From Chitinophagales bacterium (GTDB lineage Bacteria > Bacteroidota > Bacteroidia > Chitinophagales > Chitinophagaceae), in assembly GCA_015655015.1 (NCBI GenBank), contig JAATFV010000045.1:1-60419 (forward strand): a stretch of DNA of 60,419 bases, read 5' to 3'. Numbering within the stretch: the first letter of the stretch is position 1; each line of letters starts with the position of its first letter. The notes under the pieces were generated by a model. It had not been told where the DNA came from. It saw only the letters and a list, made by a program, of their open reading frames with translations, and ran no database searches. The position numbers and the translations under genes are program-made. Shown here piece by piece: positions 10,101 through 16,801 of this stretch.

Positions 10101-10535
10101 CGTAACGATCCCATGAACAACTACCAGCGGATGTGGTTGGAAGGAGGTATCGCCCGCCTGAATGACAGGAATCTCTTTGGACTTCACCACGATCGCCTTA
10201 CCCACGATGGTATAGACAATGGGCAGATGCCGGAAGCATTGGGCCAGCACCTCGTCGAGCGGAACGTTTTTGACCTCAATGCTGACAGGTCCTGCCTGGT
10301 TGAGCAGCTCGTCCTTGTAGAAGAACTGAAAGCCCGTCTGGCGATGGATGGACTTGAACACCTTCTGTAAAGGGACATTCCTTTCCGAAAGGGTGACGGT
10401 TTGGGCGTCCCCCCGGGCGCTGACCTGCAGGCAGGCGGCTAATAATAAAATAGCGGTGATCCGCATGATCCGATAAGTTTTGGTTACGATGCCTGATCCC
10501 TGAGATCGGGGCACACAAAGAGCCTTACAATGCAT
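7116..10535 (-). CDS. SusC/RagA-type TonB-dependent transducer with N-terminal STN domain
   Basis: 1139 residues from the chosen start (ATG at 10535, MHCKALCVPRSQ), which gives the cytoplasmic lead plus signal peptide (MRITAILLLAACLQVSARG) common in Chitinophaga SusC proteins; an ATG at 10562 would add nine residues. An STN domain follows the signal peptide (VPLQKVFKSIHRQTGFQFF to about residue 115), then a carboxypeptidase-regulatory domain (VHGIVTTENGQPLNGA), the plug (FIIDGVPV, DADATAIYGSRGSNG) and a 22-strand-type barrel ending VAGIQFNF. STN domains contact FecR-type anti-sigma factors, which fits the FecR/ECF pair directly upstream. The partner SusD follows after 9 bases. The 5' leader is overlapped by a candidate antisense RNA. 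Confidence 0.96.
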   Translation of the reverse strand: MHCKALCVPRSQGSGIVTKTYRIMRITAILLLAACLQVSARGDAQTVTLSERNVPLQKVFKSIHRQTGFQFFYKDELLNQAGPVSIEVKNVPLDEVLAQCFRHLPIVYTIVGKAIVVKSKEIPVIQAGDTSFQPHPLVVVHGIVTTENGQPLNGATIRQWRGRIVAIADEKGNFEARNITDDATLEITFTGYETRLVKAGFQNVLHIMLKVSTSKLDEIQVIAYGTTTQRYNVGSVSRVTSKELEQQPVSNVLSALEGRVPGMVVTQSSGLPGAAIKVQVRGQNTLNRNPSLPLVPDNPLFIIDGVPVAAQNGNINQLMSLAYTGTFDPAGGMSALNSINPADIESIDVLRDADATAIYGSRGSNGVILITTKKGKPGKTRFSGNVWSGESRVTRTMPMMNTQQYLEMRREAISNDGATPQVAQSYLPGYAPDLLIFDTTRNVDWKKYLMGGTAKTTDANASVSGGNENTQFLIGAGYHHETYIMPGDFADNRASVNMNLHHTSNDKKLTLDFSTNYSFDQNNSSGGADALKAFTLMPDYPELLNPDGSLSWSYKGVHSGGTYGNPLSYLKKSYKLQTNNLISHFQADYQILPGLNIRSSFGYNTLNSNETSLNPKAAQDPTLYTPVSTADFGTNNFQTWIIEPQVQYKKNIGRGRLDVLIGGSIQQNTNTSTRISASNFSNDALLGSVSAAGSTISTDGYTLYRYNAGFGRINYIQDNKYILNLTGRRDGSSRFGPGRQFGNFGSVAGGWIFSEERFMKRALPVLSYGKVHVSYGSTGNDNISDYAFLPNWTPTSGISYEGSTGYTPVNLFNPDYSWEVNRKLEIGLELGFLKDRILINSAWFRNRSGNQLIPYDLPTQTGFMNVVQNFAAEVQNTGFELQINSKNMSGKFGWTSSFNVTVPSNKLIAFPGLETSSYAYSYIVGKSTSIVQGYRYLDVNPNTGVLEYLTAKGTPTYAPKYGNASLGGDYHVLKNLDPKYYGGLDNTFSYKGFQLSLFFQFTKQLGYNYLKQIYNGGLVGGTTNQPVALLDRWQKPGDQTNIQKFTESYSSDAYRAASYYSNSDATISDASFIRLKTVSFSYSFNNGYFRKRHLDGCRVYMNAQNLLTITSYKGNDPESRSFYNVPPLKTIVAGIQFNF

Positions 10536-10542
10536 AACTTTG
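10535..10542 (+). promoter_or_regulatory. Plus-strand -7 element TAACTTTG (candidate antisense RNA promoter)
   Basis: TAACTTTG is a full match to the Bacteroidota -7 consensus TAnnTTTG, read on the strand opposite to SusC and sitting on the SusC start region. No good -33 TTTG lies about 20 bases upstream, so the promoter call rests on the -7 box and on the terminator found downstream at 10609. Confidence 0.4.
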
Positions 10543-10548
10543 CAGGAG

Positions 10549-10640
10549 TTTGGGTTAAACAATAAGCAGTCCTCGAAAGATTAACTATTGGGATACCCAG
10601 GCTATTCGCCGGAAGTGCTCGTTACACTTCCGGTTTTTTA
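10549..10640 (+). ncRNA. Candidate cis-antisense small RNA over the SusC leader
   Basis: Between FecR and SusC (both minus strand) there is a plus-strand unit: a TAnnTTTG box at 10535-10542, about 70 bases without an open frame, and a plus-oriented intrinsic terminator at 10609-10639. The predicted RNA is about 90 nt and complementary to the 5' leader of the SusC mRNA. Bacteroides ECF-controlled polysaccharide loci are known to encode short antisense RNAs in this same place, between anti-sigma gene and susC (DonS of B. fragilis is the named example), repressing susC. The position and orientation match; the boundaries are estimates and expression is unproven. Confidence 0.45.
10609..10639 (+). 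terminator. Intrinsic terminator, plus strand
   Basis: ccggaagtg (10609-10617), a 7-base loop, then cacttccgg (10625-10633) form a perfect 9-bp stem followed at once by tttttt. The T-run follows the stem only on the plus strand, whereas both flanking genes are on the minus strand, so it does not serve them. Confidence 0.8.
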
Positions 10641-10784
10641 TTGGGTTCCCGTATTCTTAGATAGGTTTAATGTGCGATAGCAGTTCAATCGTCGTCATCA
10701 CTGGTTTAATCGGCCATCCCCGGTGTTTTGATCGTCATCAAACCGGCTTGGTCTTCTGCCTCCAGCAGTTGTACGGGCGGCCGT

Positions 10785-12092
10785 TTAAGGCAATATAGTG
10801 ATCTGGTTCCCGGATATGGTATAACGTATATTCGCTTGTTCGAAGATCCTCAGAACATCGGACACGTTGCTGGTCCTGCTGACGACCCCGGAGAAATGCC
10901 CCGATGGCGGCAGCCCGGCAAAGACCACCTTTACATTATACCAGCGGCTTACCTGCCGCAGGACCGCCCGGATATCCAGGCTGTTAAATTCGAAAAGGCC
11001 GTTCTTCCAGGCCAGAACTTCCTCCGCATCCACCTCCTTATTGATCGACAGCGTAGATTTCACGTTGTCCAGGACCGCCTGCTGACCAGGTTGCAGGATG
11101 CGGCTGGCCGATCCTTTGCTGACCTTGACAGCTCCCTCCAGCAGGGTGGTTTGCTGTTCCTCCTCATCGGTATAAGCCATGATATTAAAATGCGTTCCGA
11201 TAACTTCCACCCTGCTCCCATTGACACGAACGATAAAGGGCCGATTTGGATGCGGCGCAATTTCAAAATACGCCTCCCCTTCCAGGTCCACCACCCTATC
11301 CGCACCGGTGAAAATAGTAGGGAACTTCAGGGAAGATGCAGTATTGAGCCAAACCCTGCTCCCATCGGCCAATTTGACCTGGGTCTGGCCGCCGCGTGCC
11401 GTAGTCAATGTATTATAGAGAACGATCATCGCGGTATTATTTCCAGCAACACCCTCTTTGGTAACACTCTTATCGGTAACACCCTTATCAGCAACACTCC
11501 TATCGGCAACAGCCTTGTAGGAAAGTCCCGCGCTATCCTGTTTGGCCACCATAGCGCCGCCCTCCCGGATTAGTGTTCCGGCGCCAACGCTATCAAGGAT
11601 AATCTGCCTGCCATTGCCAAGCGTAAGCGTAGTTCGGGAACCCGTGGGCGCAGGAATATCCGCCTTCGCCTGAATGACTATCGCCGGACGCTGACGGGTT
11701 TGTTGAAACCACCAGGCGCCAATCCCCGCCAGAACGAGGATCCCGGCTGCAGCAGCGATCCGGGGCCAGCGGCGGCGAAGAGAAATAGCCGGTTCCTCTG
11801 CTGACTGCACCGTAACCGCCTCTTGTCCCGAGAGCGCCGTAAAGGTCTCCTGCCCTGTTCGAATGCCAAACACATCCGGCATACGCGCTTCCACCTTTTC
11901 CCGTACAGGCATTTCGGCAAAACTTTCCATTTCCTCCAGCTGGGGCCTGAGCAGGTTTTCCTCCGTCAATTCCCGGAACAACTGCCGGTTGCGGGGCGTT
12001 ACAGCCTGCCATTGATCCAGCTCATCCTGCTCTTCCGGCGACAAAGCGCCCCGGTGAAACTTAAGCATCAATTCCGATAGGCGGTTCAGCAT
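10785..12092 (-). CDS. FecR-family anti-sigma factor
   Basis: 435 residues from MLNRLSELMLKFHRGALSPEE (ATG at 12092); a longer frame to 12191 adds 33 residues that do not look like FecR. The N-terminal cytoplasmic domain binds the sigma factor. One membrane helix follows (about residues 112-130, RIAAAAGILVLAGIGAWWF), then the periplasmic FecR domain with TARGGQTQVKLADGSRVWLN and YFEIAPHPNRPFIVRV, and a C-terminal STN-like/DUF4974 region (FNSLDIRAVLRQVSRWYNVKVVF). It holds the upstream ECF sigma until the STN domain of the downstream SusC signals ligand binding. A five-residue tandem repeat (residues about 192-216) lies between the helix and the FecR domain. The gene is 95 bases downstream of the sigma gene. 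Confidence 0.95.
   Translation of the reverse strand: MLNRLSELMLKFHRGALSPEEQDELDQWQAVTPRNRQLFRELTEENLLRPQLEEMESFAEMPVREKVEARMPDVFGIRTGQETFTALSGQEAVTVQSAEEPAISLRRRWPRIAAAAGILVLAGIGAWWFQQTRQRPAIVIQAKADIPAPTGSRTTLTLGNGRQIILDSVGAGTLIREGGAMVAKQDSAGLSYKAVADRSVADKGVTDKSVTKEGVAGNNTAMIVLYNTLTTARGGQTQVKLADGSRVWLNTASSLKFPTIFTGADRVVDLEGEAYFEIAPHPNRPFIVRVNGSRVEVIGTHFNIMAYTDEEEQQTTLLEGAVKVSKGSASRILQPGQQAVLDNVKSTLSINKEVDAEEVLAWKNGLFEFNSLDIRAVLRQVSRWYNVKVVFAGLPPSGHFSGVVSRTSNVSDVLRIFEQANIRYTISGNQITILP
11446..11520. repeat. In-frame 15-bp tandem repeat (5 units) in the FecR gene
   Basis: Five imperfect units of gtaacactcttatcg type follow each other with 15-bp period. On the coding strand they give V-[AT]-D-[RK]-[SG] pentapeptides (VADRS, VADKG, VTDKS, VTKEG, VAGNN). 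They lie in the periplasmic linker of the anti-sigma factor, where a change in copy number would keep the frame. Confidence 0.8.
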
Positions 12093-12187
12093 GATTGATA
12101 TTTTATACGACGCCTTTATTAAGATCGCATAGTAGTAACACCCCATGCGCCCGCTTTCATCCAAAGAAAATAGAAAAAAATTTGATG

Positions 12188-12799
12188 TCAATGCCCCGCG
12201 AGAGCAGATAGAAGATACCAGGCAGCCAGGAAACTGCCTTTTTTCAGTAATTGCACACGAAGTAATTGAATGGCCCGCGCCTTCTGGCTGCGCACCGTCT
12301 GGGGAACAATACCCATTTGCTCGGCAACCTGCTCAGTAGATAATCCCTGAAAGAAGAGGAGCTTGAAGATCTCCCGGCACTTATCAGGCAGATTCTCTAC
12401 TTCCAGCCAGATCTCGGCCACCACCTCCGCCCGGATAAGTTCATCCTCCCACCCTGTTCCGGAAATATTGTCATCCTTAGTCAGATAGGATAGCTGTGCA
12501 TGCGCAGCGGCATGACGGCGGTTATCACGATTGAAATTCATGGCAGCATTACGGGCCGTATGAAAAAGGAATGCCTTGATATTCTCCAGGTCATTAAAGG
12601 GTGCGCTGCGTTCCAGCATCTTGACAAAACTGTCAGCGACAATATCCTCAGCCGCTTCGCGGCTGCCAGTCAAACGGTTCACATAAAAAGACAGCGGTTT
12701 GACATATCGGGTAAAAACAGCGTTCCTGGCCGCGGTTTCCCCGGCTTGAAAAGCTATAAATAGTCCCTCATCATTAGTATGGTTTGTATTCGCCGTCAC
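12188..12799 (-). CDS. ECF RNA polymerase sigma factor (sigma-70 family)
   Basis: 203 residues, a typical ECF length, starting with GTG at 12799. Region 2 spans about residues 20-90 (FTRYVKPLSFYVNRLTGSREAAEDIVADSFVKMLE) and region 4 about residues 125-185 (LPDKCREIFKLLFFQGLSTEQVAEQMGIVPQTVRSQKARAI), the helix-turn-helix that reads the -35 element. The order sigma, FecR, SusC, SusD on one strand is the standard trans-envelope signalling locus of Bacteroidota, so this factor probably drives the SusC/SusD genes downstream. TAGGTTTG 26 bases upstream may be its own promoter. Confidence 0.95.
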   Translation of the reverse strand: MTANTNHTNDEGLFIAFQAGETAARNAVFTRYVKPLSFYVNRLTGSREAAEDIVADSFVKMLERSAPFNDLENIKAFLFHTARNAAMNFNRDNRRHAAAHAQLSYLTKDDNISGTGWEDELIRAEVVAEIWLEVENLPDKCREIFKLLFFQGLSTEQVAEQMGIVPQTVRSQKARAIQLLRVQLLKKGSFLAAWYLLSALAGH

Positions 12800-12824
12800 A
12801 ACTATAACATCAGAATGCCGCCGA

Positions 12825-12832
12825 CAAACCTA
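12825..12832 (-). promoter_or_regulatory. -7 element TAGGTTTG before the ECF sigma gene
   Basis: The minus strand reads TAGGTTTG, a full match to TAnnTTTG, 26 bases before the GTG start of the sigma gene. No well-spaced -33 TTTG was found, so this is a partial promoter call. Confidence 0.45.
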
Positions 12833-12983
12833 CTATTTAATTCACAAAAAATACTGCATCTATTCCCAACACTGATAAATTCATTACCCAAAATGAACTT
12901 CCCGCAGACAACTCGCCAATAGTAATAATGAAAAAAGAAACAGAGAGTGAATTCGTAAAAGTTTCATACGGGTAATCTGTTTT

Positions 12984-14462
12984 TTATGGACTAAAAATAT
13001 TCTTAGCTTCTTGCGTAAGCATATATCTGCCAGTTTTATCAGGACCAGTAAATTCAACAAGCCCCGCATCTTTTAGAAGTTTCATGTCCCGTTGGGCTGT
13101 TCTACGCTCAATTGAAAATTCTGTCATTAAATCCCGAAGATTTAATCCTTCCTTCTCCCAAATTCGCTTTAATTCTTTGCCCAGTCGATCCTTCACCAGA
13201 CTGCTTACAGCATCATTTACAGCGCCATTTACAGCGCCATTTACAGCGCCATTTACAGCGCCATTTACAGCGCCATCTTTTTGACGTAAAGTGTCATCCA
13301 GGGGTATAACAGTCCTAAACAATTGCCCTTCAATGAATTGCGGTTTTTTCCCAGGGCTATAAGCTTTCAAATATTTATGCACATTCAGTATTCCTGAACC
13401 AAGCTCATCCACCCGGCCCATCTGGGCAAAAAATCGCGCGATCAAGGGATTTTTTTGAAATGGAACAAAATGATCCGGTAATAACAGGCCATTCCCATGT
13501 GGGTTATTCGGATTCTGGGTTTCTACCCTATCCTCGTATATAGTTAAGGTCCCGGCATAACCGCTGGTATACTCCCTGTGAACAATTAGATTAGCCACTA
13601 TCTCCCGGAATATCTTGGATCGCAGGCTAATGCGGATATCATCCTGCAAATAAAATTTATCCGGTAAGTGCTTTTCCACAAAGCTCATTAGCAGGTCATA
13701 GGCTTCAATAAGGTTGGTAGTTATGTACAAACGATCATCATACCGATCAACATCCACCCGGCGCAGTAAAGCGTCGATCTTGTAATGAGAAACAATATTC
13801 ACTATCGTTTCATCCCTTCCAAATAGCAGCACAGATGCCAGGTTATAACCTTCCTGTTGGGTTTGGGGGTCTCTGCCATAAAAACCGGCTTTATGCAGCA
13901 TTTGTTCATCATCCAGATCGAGCCAGGGATGATTTTGGTAACGCCCCCGGATCAGGTTGCGAATCCTTGGGAACATTTCCGTTTTGAAATCAGACATCCC
14001 CAGATAAGGATAGATCCTATTCTCTGTATAATGATTTCGCTTCCTGTTATATAAAAGGGCTATTTGCGCAGTTTGAGTTACTTTGAAGTCCCCATCATTA
14101 CTCCGGTCATAGACAAAATGACCCGTCTTGTGTGTTTCAGAACTTTCCGGAACGGAAATATGGAGAATTTTCCTTCCCTCGATACTATAGGGGCTGGGGT
14201 GCAGGATAAAAGGAGGGTCCAGCTTGTTAGGATTATTAGATAGGTTCACCAGATTCGTGATTATATTTTCAAGGCAGTCTTCATTTATCCCCTTGACAGT
14301 TCCATCATCTTTCACACCCAACAAAATGTCGCCGCCTTCACGATTGAGCATGGCGCAAATACTTTCAAAAAGATTGCCCGGCAACTCTGTAGTAGCCTCT
14401 TTGAATTCAAGCCTGATGCCTTCACACTGGTTTAATAAATATTTCATCCGCTCAATACTCAT
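12984..14462 (-). CDS. AlbA_2/Schlafen-like ATP-binding putative transcriptional regulator
   Basis: 492 residues. The N-terminal AlbA_2 (Schlafen-like) domain is clear at about 10-130 (LEFKEATTELPGNLFESI, GGDILLGVKDDG). An HATPase_c_4-type module follows at about 280-390 (FREIVANLIVHREY, RVDELGSGILNVHKYL). A winged helix sits at the C-terminus (LMTEFSIERRTAQRDMKLLKDAGLVEFTG). Such proteins are often annotated as RecG-like helicases or putative DNA binding proteins, but there is no helicase domain here; a transcriptional or nucleic-acid role is the best reading. The linker before the winged helix is a run of NGAV tetrapeptides from a 12-bp repeat. It is divergent from the GH92 gene with an 89-base spacer; no functional link is evident. 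Confidence 0.88.
   Translation of the reverse strand: MSIERMKYLLNQCEGIRLEFKEATTELPGNLFESICAMLNREGGDILLGVKDDGTVKGINEDCLENIITNLVNLSNNPNKLDPPFILHPSPYSIEGRKILHISVPESSETHKTGHFVYDRSNDGDFKVTQTAQIALLYNRKRNHYTENRIYPYLGMSDFKTEMFPRIRNLIRGRYQNHPWLDLDDEQMLHKAGFYGRDPQTQQEGYNLASVLLFGRDETIVNIVSHYKIDALLRRVDVDRYDDRLYITTNLIEAYDLLMSFVEKHLPDKFYLQDDIRISLRSKIFREIVANLIVHREYTSGYAGTLTIYEDRVETQNPNNPHGNGLLLPDHFVPFQKNPLIARFFAQMGRVDELGSGILNVHKYLKAYSPGKKPQFIEGQLFRTVIPLDDTLRQKDGAVNGAVNGAVNGAVNGAVNDAVSSLVKDRLGKELKRIWEKEGLNLRDLMTEFSIERRTAQRDMKLLKDAGLVEFTGPDKTGRYMLTQEAKNIFSP
13207..13278. repeat. In-frame 12-bp tandem repeat (6 units) encoding NGAV
   Basis: Six units of acagcgccattt (four exact, first and last diverged) run head to tail. 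On the coding strand each gives N-G-A-V. Because the unit is 12 bp, copy-number changes keep the frame. It lies in the linker between the ATP-binding module and the winged helix of the AlbA_2 protein. Confidence 0.95.
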
Positions 14463-14527
14463 AAATCAAAATTATGATATTATGGTTCCCGGCAAATTTG
14501 TATTATCCACCACTCTCCCATTTTCGG

Positions 14528-14535
14528 TAACTTTG
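14528..14535 (+). promoter_or_regulatory. -7 element TAACTTTG before the GH92 gene
   Basis: A full match to TAnnTTTG, 16 bases before the ATG at 14552. A TTTG occurs at 14497-14500, but the 27-base spacing is longer than usual, so the -33 element is uncertain. Confidence 0.5.
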
Positions 14536-14551
14536 CCCCTTTCCTTTTTAT

Positions 14552-16801
14552 ATGCAAAGACAACATTATATCTTTCTATCGTTACTATTATTCTCCACGA
14601 CCCTGGCCAGCCTTTCACAAGCCCAGGTCTCACCCGCCGATTACGTAAACCCCTATATCGGCACCGGCGGCCATGGCCATACCTTCTTAGGCGCCAGCGT
14701 CCCCTTCGGCGCCATACAGGCAGGCCCGGAAAATACGGTGAAAGGCTGGGACTGGTGCTCCGGTTATCACTACTCCGACAGCATGGTAATAGGCTTCTCC
14801 CAGACACATCTCAGCGGAACAGGCATCGCCGACCTCGGTGACATCCTCGTCATGCCGTATATGGGTCCCATAAAAACAGTCAAAGCCGGAGAAGGCAGCA
14901 CCGGTAATCTCATCGCCTCCCATTACACCCATGAAAAGGAAAAAGTCAGCCCGGCCTACTACGCACTCACATTAGACGACTACCCCGTCAAGGTAGAGCT
15001 CACCGCCTCGGAAAGAGTAGCTTTTCATAAATACCATTTCCTCCAACCCGGCGAAGGCCATATTATAATAGACCTGAAAGAAGGGATCTTCAGCCAATGG
15101 GAAGCCCCCAAAGCGATCGGTTACCTGAGAAAGCTCAACGACAGCACCCTCATCGGCTCCCGCCATTCCAAAGGCTGGGCAAAAGACAGACAACTATACT
15201 TTGCCATCCGGGTCTCCACCAGCCTGAAAGACTTCACCCTCTATGACGATAGCTTAAAATTGAATACCAGCGCCGGAGAATCGGCTAACCTCAAAGGACT
15301 CATTTCCTTCGAAAAAGCCCCCGCAGAAGTGATGCTTAAAATAGGAATATCCCCGGTGAGCAGCGATAACGCCCTGGCCAATATCGATGCGGAAATTCCG
15401 GGATGGGATCTCGAAAAGGTAGTAGCCCAATCGACAGAAAAATGGAACAGGGAATTGTCGAAAATAAAGATCGGGACCAGCGACGCCGCCGCTCAAACCG
15501 TCTTCTATACCTCCTTATACCATACGATGATCGCCCCGGCCCTGTTCAACGATCATGATAGCTCCTACCGGGGCACGGACAAAAAAGTCTATCCCCATGC
15601 AGATTTTGATAATTATTCGATTTTTTCTCTCTGGGACATCTACCGGTCCTGCGCTCCCCTCAGCACCATCATTCACCCGGACCGGGTCAATTCCTGGATC
15701 AACTCTTTGCTGGCTATTTACCAGCAGCAAGGCAAATTACCCATCTGGCCCCTCATGGGCAATGAGACGGATTGCATGGTCGGTTATCACGCCGTCCCCC
15801 TGGTAGTCGATGCCTGGCTGAAAGGATATAAGGGATTTGACGCCGACCTGGCATACAAGGCCATTAAAGCCAGCTCCATGCGGGATGACCTTGGACTGAA
15901 TTACGTGAAGGAACGCGGTTACATCCCCGCAGATAAGGAATACGAGTCCGTTTCCAAAGCGGAAGAATACGCCATCGATGACTGGTGTATCGCCCAAATG
16001 GCGAAGAAAAGAGGCAACCAAGAAGACTACACCTATTACACAAAGAGATCCCTCTATTATAAAAACTATTTCGATTCCTCTATCCGTTTCGTCCGCCCCC
16101 GGCTCAGTGACGGGTCCTGGAAGACCCCCTACGATCCGTTCAATTCCATTCATGAGAACGGAGATTTTACGGAAGGCAATGGCTGGCAGTATACCTGGCT
16201 GGTCCCGCAGGACCCGCAAGGGCTCATCCGGCTAATGGGCGGCGACAGTTCCTTTACAAAAAAGCTGGACAGTCTCTTCCAGGTCACTGGAGACATGGGC
16301 GCCCAGGCATCCGCCGATATTTCAGGGTTGATCGGAATGTACGCCCACGGCGATGAACCCAGTCACCATGTTGCTTATTTATACTCCTTCGCCGGCGCCC
16401 CCTGGAAGACCGCGGAAAAAGTCCGCCGGATCATGAAGGAATTTTATACGGACCAGCCGGATGGCCTCGCCGGCAACGAAGACTGCGGCGCCATGTCCGC
16501 CTGGTATGTTTTTTCTTCCATAGGCTTCTACCCGGTGCAGCCGGCCGGCGGCACGTATGTCCTGGGAAGTCCCCTCTTTAATAAAGTCACCATTCAACTA
16601 CCCGGCAATAAGACCTTCACCGTAGAGGCCGTCAATAACAGCTCCTCCAACATCTACATACAGTCCATGGAATTGAATGGACGGCCTTATCGCAAAAGTT
16701 ATATCACCCATAAGGATATCCTGCAGGGAGGACTCCTGAAGATCACCATGGGCGGCAGCCCTGCCCTTACCTTCGGAAAGGCTGCCGCAGACCGGCCGTG
16801 A
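14552..16801 (+). CDS. GH92 family alpha-mannosidase
   Basis: 749 residues with a signal peptide (about 1-25, SLSQAQ). It starts with the GH92 opening VNPYIGTGGHGHTFLGASVPFGAIQAGP and carries GWDWCSGYHY, QTHLSGTG, the DMWD-like SIFSLWDIYR, EGNGWQYTWLVPQD with the likely catalytic acid E541, and AGNEDCGAMSAWYVFSSIGFYPV with the calcium/base region around E643-D644. GH92 enzymes are calcium-dependent inverting exo-alpha-mannosidases acting on mannans and N-glycan mannose, mostly on alpha-1,2 links. Length and motifs are complete, so it should be active, probably in the periplasm. It stands alone with its own promoter-like box; its stop abuts the stop of the convergent IPT/NHL gene with no base between. 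Confidence 0.95.
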   Translation: MQRQHYIFLSLLLFSTTLASLSQAQVSPADYVNPYIGTGGHGHTFLGASVPFGAIQAGPENTVKGWDWCSGYHYSDSMVIGFSQTHLSGTGIADLGDILVMPYMGPIKTVKAGEGSTGNLIASHYTHEKEKVSPAYYALTLDDYPVKVELTASERVAFHKYHFLQPGEGHIIIDLKEGIFSQWEAPKAIGYLRKLNDSTLIGSRHSKGWAKDRQLYFAIRVSTSLKDFTLYDDSLKLNTSAGESANLKGLISFEKAPAEVMLKIGISPVSSDNALANIDAEIPGWDLEKVVAQSTEKWNRELSKIKIGTSDAAAQTVFYTSLYHTMIAPALFNDHDSSYRGTDKKVYPHADFDNYSIFSLWDIYRSCAPLSTIIHPDRVNSWINSLLAIYQQQGKLPIWPLMGNETDCMVGYHAVPLVVDAWLKGYKGFDADLAYKAIKASSMRDDLGLNYVKERGYIPADKEYESVSKAEEYAIDDWCIAQMAKKRGNQEDYTYYTKRSLYYKNYFDSSIRFVRPRLSDGSWKTPYDPFNSIHENGDFTEGNGWQYTWLVPQDPQGLIRLMGGDSSFTKKLDSLFQVTGDMGAQASADISGLIGMYAHGDEPSHHVAYLYSFAGAPWKTAEKVRRIMKEFYTDQPDGLAGNEDCGAMSAWYVFSSIGFYPVQPAGGTYVLGSPLFNKVTIQLPGNKTFTVEAVNNSSSNIYIQSMELNGRPYRKSYITHKDILQGGLLKITMGGSPALTFGKAAADRP

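Noticed and set aside
12984..14462. Annotation as RecG-type ATP-dependent DNA helicase
   Set aside because: No helicase motifs are present; only AlbA_2, an ATPase-like module and a winged helix can be seen.
16471..16483. GNED in GH92 as a possible active-site substitution
   Set aside because: GNEDCG is, as far as I recall, a common form of this GH92 motif, so it does not suggest loss of activity.
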